Assembly: GCA_006386115.1 (NCBI GenBank)
Contig: VFIW01000068.1
Location: forward strand, 207,203-271,202
Length of the DNA stretch: 64,000 nt
Direction: 5' to 3'
From: Globisporangium splendens
Taxonomy: Eukaryota > Oomycota > Peronosporomycetes > Pythiales > Pythiaceae
Position numbers and translations under genes: made by a program. Numbering within the stretch: the stretch's first letter is position 1; every line of letters begins with the position of its first letter. This document shows, piece by piece, positions 53,701 through 64,000 of this stretch. The notes beneath the pieces were generated by a model. It was not told where the DNA came from, made no database searches, and worked only from the letters and a program-made list of their open reading frames with translations.

Positions 53701-55046
53701 TCGATCGAGTCGAGTTCATATTCTGAGGATCCCGTTGACGATCTCGCGTTTGATACTTTGAGTATGCGATCTGTGAATGCGTACTCAAGTGCATTCGATG
53801 AAGTAGCTCGAGCACCGGAAAACATCATGCTGAGGCATGCGTTGGAGGAGCTGGAGCGACTTCGGCATCGAGCAGAGGCTGCTGAAGCTGCATTGGCTCA
53901 AATGGCATCCGATGGTGGTCGCTCTCGCATTCCAGGCGCTCGTAGGGGCTCGATCACTTCTGGTATGCCAGTTAGACAAGGACTGCCAGTTGTTCGAGAG
54001 ACAGCGAATATGATGCGCCTCTCGAGTATATCTGCAAGTGATCGGTCTACTTCTTCGCGTGCTGATATTGAAGTGGATTGCTATGGAAATACTGCGTTGC
54101 ACCAAGCAATCGCGGACGGAGATGTCGAGGGTACTTTAGAATTGCTGACAATGGACGCAATCGGAATTGAAATGCTCAAGTGCGCAGAAAGCCAGCAAGG
54201 GCTCACTCCGCTTCACATGGCAGTCAAGAGCGGGAATGCTGAAATGGTCGGCCTGTTTTTCCGCCCCGACGTTCTTCCACACGTCGATCTGAATTGTGGA
54301 GATCGTGATGGCAATGCACCTCTGCATCTCGCGTCACAGCTCAATTTTGAGCTCGCAGATAGGGTCATGGAGCTGCTTTTGTGCTTTGGTGCGGATTCGA
54401 ATGCGACCAACTTTCTAAAGCAGACACCCCTTCATCTGTGCGCGATGATCAAGCGAAGTGGGACGTCGAATGTTGAGCTGATGGAAAAACTATTACGGTA
54501 CAAGAGTGACCCGTTGAAGATTGACTTCATGAAGCGAACTCCGCTGCACTACTGCATGGAGAAAGGTAAGCAGCTGTCATGATGTAATTTTTCCTTTGTC
54601 GCTGGATGCAAAGAGCTAAATCGTTGGTGTTTGGTATTCCTTGTGTTTAGGAATGGAGGAGGAAGCGATTGTGCTCATGCGTCACGGAGCCGATATGAAT
54701 ATTCCAGATGGAGAAGGCGTCCGTGTGGTTGTGCATCCAAAGGCAACAAATGTGAGTACAAGACGACGATGCGCAACTTTGACTTCATGTCTTCATGGAT
54801 ACTAAAATGGTCCAATTTGTTTTGTTGCTGCTGTAGCTTTTGCGCTATTTGAGTGTGACGCCATCGTGGATCCCAGATGGCGATATCCACGAATGCATGA
54901 TTTGCCTGGAGCCATTTCCGTTCTTCTCGCGAAAGCATCACTGCGATCGGTGCGGTCGCATCAGCTGCTCCGACTGCAGTTCGGCGAGTTCGTCCTGGAA
55001 GGGCCGCTTCTGCTTTGACTGCAAGCATTATCAACACGCGACGTAG
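50788..55046 (+). CDS. Myosin motor protein with ankyrin repeats and C-terminal FYVE finger
   Basis: Three exons (50788-54565, 54651-54751, 54837-55046) give about 1,362 aa. Motor domain: P-loop GESGAGKTETTKFV, switch I NDNSSRFGKF, switch II LDIFGFEEFDVN, FEQFCINYANEKLQ and a converter region. IQ-type helices follow near 53310-53560 (IIQSNWKRMIQRQRY, VLQKACRCWIARLRF). Then comes a low-complexity linker with a short coiled coil (about 53835-53900), ankyrin repeats from about 54085 (GNTALHQAIADGDVEGTLEL, GLTPLHMAVKSGNAEMVGLF) and a FYVE finger at the end (CMICLEPFPFFSRKHHCDRC). Motor plus PI3P-binding finger suggests actin-based endosome transport. The frame is open back to ATG 50647, but those 47 residues are not myosin-like. 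Confidence 0.92.
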
Positions 55047-55549
55047 GCGACGAGAACGAGAGAGCGGAATGGCGAAACCAGAAAAGAAGAAGAGACCGAC
55101 AGACTGCAAGAGCGTTGGTGCAGTTTCTGGAACGACTGATTTGATGAAGAGGAGGAGCTGGTGCAAGAATGAGAAACGAGAGTAGCCGATGGTGGTGTGT
55201 ATATAGTATATAGCATAGAAGATAAGTAGAATGGTCCGACAAGTAAATAATGCATCGGCACATGTTGTGTGCCGTCAACGACCAATGAACATGACCCACT
55301 GGTTGTGTGAGACTGAGTTGCTCTGCAGTGTGTCAGGTTGAAGTGAGCCGAAAAAACGCTCCTGACAGTGTTCAGATCACAATCGTACCCAAGATGCATA
55401 AAACCTCGTTTAGTCCTGAGGTTTTTTCGCTGACGAGGGGCAAACGAAGGGAAAAATGCGTGTGTGAGTTTGGAAAAAGAAACGCCGAACGAACAGCTAC
55501 AAAAAGAAACGCCGAACGAAGAGCAACAGTCAGAGGAAGAGCAGAGACG
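55047..55549. other. Intergenic, no gene seen
   Basis: 3' flank of the myosin gene and promoter of the E1 gene. An imperfect repeat of AAAAAGAAACGCCGAACGAA near 55474-55520 lies just upstream of the E1 start codon. Confidence 0.5.
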
Positions 55550-58500
55550 ATGGCGACGCAACTGGAGAAGGACGCGGGCTTCATGGACAAGTACAGTCGC
55601 CAGATCGGCGCCTTCGGGCTCGAGACCATGGCCAAGGTGCGTCTGCGTACATAAGCGCTGTATGGGCTGTCAGTTGCTTGAGAGCGACGTGGTTGCCTGC
55701 CAACGGCGACGCAAGAGGAAAGCGAGAAGGGTCGATGGACGACTGATTGTCTTTGGCTGTTTGCTGCTTGTTTGTCGTAGTTGGTCAAGCTGCGCGTGCT
55801 GATCGTCGGTTTGCAAGGTGTGGGTATCGAATGCGCGAAGAATCTGATCCTCGCGGGTCCCGGCGCGATTACGCTGCACGATGGTATGTGGAACATCACT
55901 CGTGAGAAAAGCACCCATCTTGTCTTTCGAGTGCTGGAGTCTCACCACCATGGACGCTTGTTATTGTGTGCTTTGTATTTTAGATGGTATTACCGAGGTG
56001 AAAGATCTGGGCACCAATTTTTTCCTGTCGGAACACGATATTGGCCACCCACGCGCCACTGCTGTGTCGCATAAGCTCGCGGAATTGAACAAGATGGTCA
56101 CGGTCTCGGTGCACACAGGTCCGTTGACGGAGGAGGTCGTGGGTTCGCACAACGTCGTCGTGTTCTCGCACACGTCTCGCTCGGAGCTCTTGCGATGGAA
56201 CCGCTTTTGCCGTCAGCAATCGCCTGCGATTGGGTTCATTTTCTGTGATATTCGCGGCGCCATGGGGTATGCGTTCACGGACTATGGGGACAACTTCTAC
56301 GTGCACGATGCCACGGGAGAAGCACCGATCACGCGCATCATCACGGACATCACGAACGACAAAGACGGCATGTTGTCGATCTTGGGTCCTGATGAGGATG
56401 GGAAGATGCACGAAATGCCCGACTCGGTCCACGACGGATGGATCGAGATCAGTGAAGTGCAAGGCATGCAGTTGAAGAGCGATCCAGAGAAAAACATCAA
56501 CAACATGGGACCACGACGCATCAGTTTTGCGAACAAGAAGATGTTCCGCAACGGCAAGCAAGTCGATGTATTCGATCCATACCGTCTGAAAATCGGCGAC
56601 ACGTCCGAATTCACGCCTTATGAAGGTGGTGGCATTCTGACGCAGCACAAGAAGCCGTTTGCGATGCATTTCCGCTCGTTGGAGGAGAACCTGGTGGATC
56701 CTGTGGCGCCTGGTGATTTTGGCCTCATGTTTACGGATGGCGCAAAGTTTGGACGTGCTGAGCAGCTGCATCTTGCGATGTGGAGTCTTCTCGAGTTTGA
56801 GGAGCGCCACGGCCACTTGCCAGGACCGCACAACGATGAACATGCCGAAGAAGTTCTCGCGATCGCAAAGGCTGGCATCCAGCACTTGTCGGACGAGACC
56901 CGCTTGCAAGGCAAAGAACCATTCCAACTGGACGAGATCGATGAAGATGTCGTGAAGCAAACGGCGCTGTATGCGGCTGTGGAGCTCCACCCGCTTGCTG
57001 CATTCTACGGTGGTGTCATTGCGCAGGAAGTTGTGAAGTTCACGGGCAAGTTCACGCCATTGAAACAGTGGCTTCACTTGGATGCCTTCGAAGTGCTCCC
57101 TGATGAACGCCCGACTGATGCGCAGCCGATTGGATCGCGATACGATCACATTATCACTGCCTTCGGTCTCGAATTCCACCAGCACCTCGGCAGCATCCGA
57201 ACGTTCCTTGTTGGTTGTGGTGCGCTTGGCTGTGAGTATTTGAAAAACTTCGCCATGATCGGTCTCGCGTGTGGTGAAAAGGGTCTGGTCACGGTCACCG
57301 ATAACGATCGCATTGAAGTGAGCAACCTGAACCGTCAGTTCCTTTTCCGTGAGCACAATGTTGGCCAACCAAAGTCGGTGGCGGCTACGAACGCGGTTCG
57401 CCAAATGAACTCGTCGCTCAAGGTCAAGACTCTAGAGCACTTGGTTGCGCCGCACACGGAGAACGTGTTTGATGATGACTTTTGGACGGATCTCGATGTC
57501 GTCACGAACGCGTTGGACAACGTGAAGGCGCGTGTGTACGTCGATGGTAAATGCGTTTTCCACAAGATCCCGCTCTTGGAGAGTGGCACCTTGGGCACGA
57601 AATGCAATGTGCAGGTGGTGATTCCATACTTGACGCAGAGTTACGCCGACGGACCAAAGGATGCGGAGGACGACAACATCCCAATGTGTACCTTGCGCAA
57701 CTTTCCATCGCTGATTGAGCACTGTATTGAGTGGTCGCGTGCGCAATTTGAGGACATGTTTGTGGTCCCAGCCGCCGAGGCGAAGAAGTTCATCCATGGT
57801 CGCACCGAGTACTTGAACAAGATCAAGCACGACACGTTGGAAAATCCAAACCTGAAGGTGGCGCAAGCGGCGATTGTGCAAGAGCTGGAACGCCTCCAAA
57901 GCTTGAAGAAGACATTAGAGACTGCCAAGGGCATTACGTTTGATGATTGCATGAGGATCGCGGTGGAGATCATGACGTCTCGTTTCCGCGACCGCATCTT
58001 GCAGCTCATTCACAACTTCCCAGAAGACCACTTGACGAACTCGGGCGAGAAGTTCTGGTCTGGCGCAAAGCGTTTCCCTCGCGCCGTCGAAGAGTTTGAT
58101 CCACAGGATCCTCTGCACTTGAACTTCGTGTGTGCGACTGCAAACATTCTCGCTGTTTGCTACGGTATTCAAGCTCCTCCAGAGGAAGAGCTGGTGCCAG
58201 CGGACTCGGAATGGAGAGACCTAGCTACGTACGAAGCGCTTGCGCGTGACTACACGCTCCCAGAATGGAAGCCGTCGGATGAAAAGATCGCAGCGGATTC
58301 TGACGAAATCAAGCGCCTAGAAGAAGAAAAGGTGAAGAACTCGAACGACTCGGACAGAGAGCAATTGATCCAGCTGCTGGACGAATTGGAAAACATGGAC
58401 TTGACTGGACTGTCCTTTGAGCCAGCGGACTTTGAGAAGGACCAGGACTTGAACTTCCACATCGATTTCATCTACGCGGCGTCGAACCTGCGTGCTTTGA

Positions 58501-59156
58501 ACTACCGCATCCGCCAAGCGTCTCGTCACAAATGCAAGATGATCGCTGGTAAGATTATTCCTGCGATCGCGACGACTACTGCATCGGTCACTGGGTTGGC
58601 GATGATTGAGATGCTCAAGTTGTTGCAGCAAAAGAAGCTCGAAGCATATAAGGATTCGTCCAACTCGTTGGGTCTGAACATGTACCTGATGCAAGAGCCT
58701 GCGCCTCCAGAGAAGGCCAAGGATGAGTACGATGTCGTGGAAATGTCGGAAGTCAAGTGCAAGCCACCTGGGTTCACCAAGTGGGACTCGACGCTGATTG
58801 AACTCTCGTCGGAAGCGACGTTGGCGGAATTCTTGCAAAAGTTCAAGGACCAAACCGAACTCAACTGCGACTTGCTGTTCCACGGCGTCGCTGAGATGGG
58901 CAACACGAGTGCGGCCAAGGAAGACTTGCGCTACGCGAGCGTCAGTGGACTGATGCTTTACGACCGCAACGCGTTCGGGAAGGCATTGAAGCAGCTGTAC
59001 GAGGACCAAATGGATATGCCACTTCGTGCATGGGTCGAGACCCGCTACGAGGGGCTCGTCGACTGCAGCCGCAAGTACATTGAGTTCCAGACGTCGTGCT
59101 CGGACGACAATGGCGATGTGTACAAGGTGCCGACCGTGATCTGCAAGTTCGTGTGA
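55550..59156 (+). CDS. UBA1: Ubiquitin-activating enzyme E1
   Basis: Three exons (55550-55636, 55781-55883, 55984-59156) give about 1,120 aa. The N-terminal inactive adenylation half starts YSRQIGAFGLETM and LIVGLQGVGIECAKN. The active half has VGCGALGCEYLKNFAMIG (ATP site). The catalytic cysteine lies in DNIPMCTLRNFP near 57690. The C-terminal ubiquitin-fold domain ends VPTVICKFV. The enzyme adenylates ubiquitin, forms the Cys thioester and hands it to E2s. Length fits the family (about 1,050 aa) with an insert of Asp/Glu/Lys-rich residues near 58300-58400. Both introns lie at the very 5' end. Confidence 0.95.
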
Positions 59157-59560
59157 TCGAAAGAGAGTGCGTTCTCAGTTGGCAAGCACACAACTGAGAG
59201 ATTTGCGACGACACTTTTTTTTTTGAAATAAATACGTTTTACTGAGGGGACAAGATGACAAAAAGACAGAAGCTCCACCGTGTGGATGTAAATGTCTGTC
59301 CCCATGTATCCAAAGTGCACCCATCTCGCTGTTCCATTTGTGCTCGAAATATAGAAGTACACTGGATCTTCTCATACTTTATGATTTGTTACTTCACACA
59401 TGTGTGACTGATCCGTGAGTGAAAATCTGATTCCGAGTGGTCAGATCCCATCTGAATCCGACTGGAATCGACATGGCTCTAAAACGCATTGAGGCCACCG
59501 AACAATACGTCAAACGCCAATCCACCCGCAGAAGCAGCGCGCGAAGGACAAGAAGACAAA
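59157..59560. other. Intergenic, no gene seen
   Basis: 3' flank of the E1 gene, with a T-run at about 59215-59224 and a AATAAAT signal near 59227, and the upstream flank of the CDKAL1-like gene. Confidence 0.5.
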
Positions 59561-61784
59561 ATGGCGGATCTGGACGACATCGAGGACATGATCACGGAGG
59601 AGGAGCTCAACCGCTCGGCCATGGGCGCCATGCGCGAGCCCATCGTCGCGCCCAAGAGCAGCAGCGCCTCGAGCGCAACGACGACTGCCGATGCTGGCGC
59701 CAATGTGCCTGGCACGCAGCAGATCTGGTATGTTGCATGCCCTACTTGAGTGCACAACAGCTAATTTAATGGTCATAGCCGAGAGCGCGTTGAATAGCTA
59801 TCGGCGTTCACATATTAGAGAATGCATTAAGCTTCTTGGAGCAGAGCAGTAGGGCTCTCTTGGCTGTTGGGAAGATCTGTGACAATATACCCTGCTAACC
59901 ATCTCTGTGTGTCTTTGTTGTAATATATAGGCTGAAAACGTATGGGTGCTCGCACAATGTGAGCGACTCGGAGTACATGCAGGGTGTGCTAACGAGTTAC
60001 GGCTACCGCTTCACGCAGAACCCCGATGACGCGCAGCTCTGGTAAGGCTGTTTGTCCAAATTTCGACCATTTCCTCCCTTTTCGTTTTCACTTGCGTCGT
60101 CTAATTTTGCTGGTTGCTGTGGAAACGTTGGGTATGCAGGCTGTTGAACAGCTGCACTGTAAAGGATCCGTCGCAGGCCGCGTTCATGCACTTGGCGATC
60201 AAGGGCAAAAGCCAGGGCAAGGCCGTCGTCGTCGCCGGGTGCGTCCCTCAAGCGGATCGCCACATCAAGGGACTGGAAGACGTCAGTATCGTCGGCATCC
60301 AGCAGGTGGATCGCGTTGTGGAAGTCGTGGAAGAGACGCTCAAGGGCCACACGGTGCGCTTGCTTTCTAAGAACCGCTTGCCCGAGTTGGATTTGCCGAA
60401 GATCCGCAAGAACCCCATGGTTGAGATCATCCCACTGAGCACGGGCTGCCTCGGCGCTTGCACGTACTGCAAGACGCGCCATGCCCGCGGCAAACTGGGG
60501 AGCTACACGCTCGAGGCCATCGTGGCGCGTGCCCAGAGCGTGATCGCTGAAGGTGTGACGGAGATCTGGCTGTCGAGTGAAGACACCGGCGCGTATGGTA
60601 TCGACATTGGCACTGACTTGCCGACTTTATTGCGTGCGCTGCTCGCGGTCGTTCCCGATGGCGTGATGCTCCGTGTCGGCATGACCAACCCGCCGTACAT
60701 CCTCGAGCACCTGGACGCCGTCGCCGACGTGCTCAACCACGACAACGTGTTCAGCTTCCTCCATGTGCCTGTGCAAGCGGGAAGTGACGACGTGCTGCTC
60801 GCGATGAACCGCGAGTACACGTCGGGCGAGTTCTCCCGCGTTGCTGATGTGCTGTTGGAAAAAGTGCCCGGGTTGACGCTCGCAACAGACATCATCTGCG
60901 GATTCCCAGGCGAGACCGAGGAGCACTTCGACGAGACCATGGCGCTGGTCGAGAAGTACCACTTCCACATCATGAACATCTCGCAGTTCTACCCTCGACC
61001 AGGCACGCCTGCCGCGAAAATGAAGCGTGTGCCGACGCAAGTCGTCAAGAACCGTAGTCGCAAGCTCACCAAGCTGTTCGAGACGTTTGATCCGTACCCT
61101 GCGCTCGTTGGCACGACCCAAAAAGTGTGGATCAACACGGAGGTCTCGGACGACCAGAAGTACACCGTCGCGCACACAAAGAACTACACCAAGGTGTTGC
61201 TTCTACGCGACGACACGCTGATCGGGTGCACGGCGCAGGTAAAGATCTTGGCGTCGGCGCGCTTCCACGTCACGGGCAAGGTTCTATCGCGGTCTGAGCC
61301 AGCGACCACCGCAGCGGCTGCGATCCGAGACGCCATCATCAGCCGAGGTCGTCTCTCGCTCGCTGAGCAACAGTTGCCGACGGTCAAGAGTGACTCGGCG
61401 GCTTCGTGTGGCGGCGACGGCGGGTGCACAGGTGCAGAAGATGATGAGGGGACGTGCTGCTCGTCAGAAGGATCGAGCTGCTGCGGGGGATCTGGTGGTG
61501 ATGGCGAGTGCTGTGGAGGATCTGGCGGAGATGGTTGCTGCGGTGGTGGCGGCTGCTCTTCTGGTTCGTCTCATTCACATGCATCAAAGTCCAAGAAAAC
61601 GGAGCACACCACGTCGACAAGTTTCAGTAGTTACAGCGCAGCGAATGATCCGAAGCCAGGTTCGTTCGTTGCTGCCAAGTTTTGGGAACTGTGCGAAGAC
61701 CGCGTGGCGCTGACCGCCGTCGCGACGATCATTGCTTCGACGACATTGGTCGCTGCGCGATTGCTTTTCAACGCGCGCAAGTAA
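59561..61784 (+). CDS. CDKAL1: CDKAL1-like tRNA (t6A37) methylthiotransferase
   Basis: Three exons (59561-59727, 59931-60041, 60140-61784) give about 640 aa. MADLDDIEDM opens the protein as in animal CDKAL1. The MTTase domain has TYGCSHNVSDSEYM and NSCTVK. The radical-SAM cluster motif is CLGACTYCKTRHARG (C-x3-C-x2-C). A TRAM-like domain follows. It converts t6A to ms2t6A at position 37 of tRNAs decoding ANN codons. Near residues 555-590 there is a Cys/Gly-rich insert (CCSSEGSSCCGGSGGDGECC). The last 25 residues form a hydrophobic tail anchor (ALTAVATIIASTTLVAARLL), consistent with the ER location of the animal enzyme. The Cys-rich insert is unusual. Confidence 0.93.
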
Positions 61785-61923
61785 GAACCAGAAGGAGTAT
61801 GATCCTATAGGGAAAAATACACCAACAACATATCACAATTGTTCAAATGCAAACACAAGTTCTCACTTGCATCACATTGTTGCTATGAGGCGAGCACGAT
61901 TTCTTGGGCTTTGCTTTCGGGTT

Positions 61924-64000
61924 TCAGTAGCAGCGTCTGCATAGTTTCTTCCGCTGGCTGTTTGGTGGTAGTTGCGCTTCCGATTGAACCACTTGCGTCG
62001 CGCGCATCGAGAAGCTCAGACTGCCCTGCGCCGGCAATTTGTCGTCGCTGGTCCACGTTTTCCACTCGTCGCTGTCGACTGTGGTCTCATTGTTCAACAC
62101 CACATTGGTCAGCTCAGCTTCGCCGCTTATCGCGAGCTTGAGCACCACGAGCACGAGCTGCCGCTGGTCAAACACGTCGAGCAACAGGTGCTCATACGTC
62201 TCGTTGCTCTGCATCGGGTGGAAGCAGTTGAGGCATCCGATCCTGTCGAGCACCTGGGTTTTCATGATAAGATCGAGCAGCGCGAGCGACTCGCCGAACT
62301 TCCATTCGTCCACGATGCGACTGAACAAAATGATAAACACCTCGGCGGGGAAGAGACTTCCCGTCTGTGGATCGCGCTCAAACGTGCCAAAGTGCTCCAT
62401 CACGCGCTGTGCCTGGTTGCACGTGAAGTAGTACAGCGTCAAGATCGACCGCAGCCTGACCAGTTTCATCTCGGCGCTCGCATCGAGCTGCTTGAACTCC
62501 TTGAGGAATGTCTCAAACGCGGCGTCGTTCAGCGCTGTGCAAATGGAATACGGTCGCCTGGTCATGACAAAGTCGAACTCGAGGATCCCAAGTCGCGGGA
62601 ATTGTCAAGTTGCATCCATGAGCACGGGCAAGCGGTTCAACTTCACGTTCCGGAAATTGCCCGCGAGCGGCTGCGCTTTCTTGCCATACTGCGAGACGTC
62701 CATGAGCTTCCGCTGTTGTCGCAGCTTCTTTTCGTACTTGTTGACTTCCAGGATCCGCATGAGGATGCGCCGGTTAATGGAGCTCGTCATGTTCAAGCGG
62801 TACTTGCCCGTCGGGTTGTTGACATTGAACGAGATTCATTTCCCTACTTTCTGTTCCACGTACCCTTGTTCGATATCCGGGAGGTTCTTGAGCCCAATCA
62901 CCATGCAGATGTCGCCGCACACGTCGATCTTGCCGTCTTTGTCCTTGTCCTCGAAAAACTCGACGGGCGTCTCCATGGACGCGCAATCGTACACGTCTTC
63001 CTTCATTGTGGTCGCGGCGCCAGCAGAGTAGATCTGGGGGATCAATACCGCAGCCGCAGTCGCTTTCTCGACTTGCGACGTGTGTGACTTGAAAAGCGCC
63101 AACAGCGTATTCGCCTGGTCGATATCAAAACAGTACTCTTCGGCTAACAGGCGGATGCAAAACAGCTTCGATTCTTCCTCGTTTTCGCCTTTCATCTCAC
63201 CAAATGAGCGCTCCACTAATGCCACAGTGCGCGCAAACCAATGGGGCGAGATACTCTCTTCGTGACGATCATAGTTTGGTTGGATCTTCAGTTGCATCAC
63301 GCCACTCGACGACGTCGCATTGAGAAACGATTTTTCGTCTTTTCGGTTGAACGTGTACGCGGCGCCATTGTGGAGTGATTCGATGACTTCGGTCTTGTTC
63401 TTCCAGCAGAGAGCGAGGAGCTCTCGCAGCAAGATCACGCAGCGAGGTTCAGTGTGTAGTTGCCGCCAGTGTAGATTGCCGACTGCTGTTGACTACTTGT
63501 GCTGCTCGTTTCTTGGATCTCCAAGTTGCATTCGCCGATATCAAGTTGGCATTTTGCAATCGACCCCGAGGCAACGGCGCGCAGAATCGCCTCGGCACCC
63601 AGACTTCCGATGGGGTTCCCTCGAACGACCAACGTCTCAAGCACCGTGTTCTGCTGAAGTCCGTGGACGTAGATGAGCACCGATTTCCCGTGGATGTGGT
63701 TGTTCGAGACGTCGAGATACTTAAGCGACTTGTTGGTAGCAAGGCACGCACCGAGCTCGGCATCTGCATTGCCATTGCTGCCGAGCGTGTTATCCGACAA
63801 GTCCAAATGCGTCAGCGTCAGGTTCTCCATCATGCATTTCGCCAAGTACTGCGCTGGTTTGCCGCGGATGTTGTTCCACGAGAGGTTGAGCGATGTCAGC
63901 GGCGTCGTGATGCGCAGCAGCTCTCCGGTGGCTTTGGCTGCATGACAGATCTGATTGCGGCGCAGATCCAGATGCTCCAGCGTACACCGGTTCAGCAGGC
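61924..64000 (-). pseudogene. LRR protein with helical C-terminal domain, damaged, cut by the window edge
   Basis: From the right edge a minus frame encodes ribonuclease-inhibitor-type LRRs (LTHLDLSDNTLGSNG, LKYLDVSNNHIHG, LETLVVRGNPIG). It breaks by a frame change near 63437 and continues in another frame (LLALCWKNKTEVIESLHNGA) with further in-frame TGAs at 62836 and 62605. Between the stops the protein stays coherent (FNVNNPTGKYRLNM, then YFTCNQAQRVMEHFG and NCFHPMQSNETYEHLLLDVF), ending at 61924. The C-terminal helical part recalls domains following LRRs in large ciliate and oomycete proteins but I cannot name it firmly. Three breaks suggest decay; sequence errors are possible. Confidence 0.55.

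Noticed and set aside
55980..57404. 474-codon minus frame opposite the E1 gene
   Set aside because: It lies wholly antisense to a strongly conserved enzyme and shows no domain. GC-rich third positions explain its length.
62600..62840. TGA as a recoded or selenocysteine codon in the right-edge gene
   Set aside because: TGA ends intact genes in this window (for example the E1 and dehydroquinase-like genes). No selenocysteine-type context or redox motif is seen around either TGA.
61972..63087. 371-codon plus frame opposite the right-edge LRR gene
   Set aside because: The minus strand carries the LRR and helical protein pattern. The plus frame is its shadow.

Overview
The window comes from an oomycete nuclear genome, most likely Pythium or Phytophthora-like. 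The reasons are many short introns of about 50-120 bp with GT...AG ends, a myosin fused to ankyrin repeats and a FYVE finger, stand-alone FYVE and PX proteins, chromoviral Ty3/gypsy and LINE elements, and eukaryotic housekeeping genes (ubiquitin E1, CDKAL1-type methylthiotransferase). The species cannot be fixed from the sequence alone. All exon models were spliced by hand from open frames and splice-site dinucleotides.

Left arm (1-20.5 kb), gene-dense: a NEK-like kinase (minus), a broken LRR/WW gene (plus), a CCCH-zinc-finger/DEDDh exonuclease (minus), an ETFRF1-like LYR protein (minus), a CCT-motif protein (minus), a FYVE/GAF protein (plus), a seven-exon SDR oxidoreductase (minus) divergent from a dehydroquinase-fold protein (plus), and a second CCT-motif protein (plus).

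Centre (21-46 kb), repeat-rich: a 7.6-kb Ty3/gypsy chromovirus on the minus strand with 423-bp LTRs and a 5-bp target duplication. It carries an extra antisense reading frame between pol and the 3' LTR. Next is a tandem array of about 770-bp units, each holding one tRNA-Leu(CAA). The array is split by a 7.5-kb LINE with a 14-15 bp target duplication and is closed on the right by a second, truncated LINE. Both LINEs start within about 20 bp of a tRNA-Leu 5' end. An MFSD1-like transporter gene follows, broken by an LTR fragment and an RNase-H-bearing LINE fragment. Then comes a tRNA-derived SINE that shares its 3' tail with that LINE and has inserted into the end of a Q/S-rich reading frame.

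Right arm (47.8-64 kb), gene-dense again: a membrane-anchored SPKK-rich protein, a small four-exon PX-domain protein, the myosin/ankyrin/FYVE fusion, ubiquitin-activating enzyme E1, a CDKAL1 homologue with a tail anchor, and a damaged LRR-type gene that runs off the edge.

The genes do not form one pathway. Several (FYVE/GAF, PX, myosin-FYVE) are built around phosphoinositide-binding domains, as is common in oomycetes. The most interesting material is the repeat block: LINEs apparently associated with tRNA-gene 5' flanks, an antisense accessory ORF in a chromovirus, and a SINE/LINE pair.
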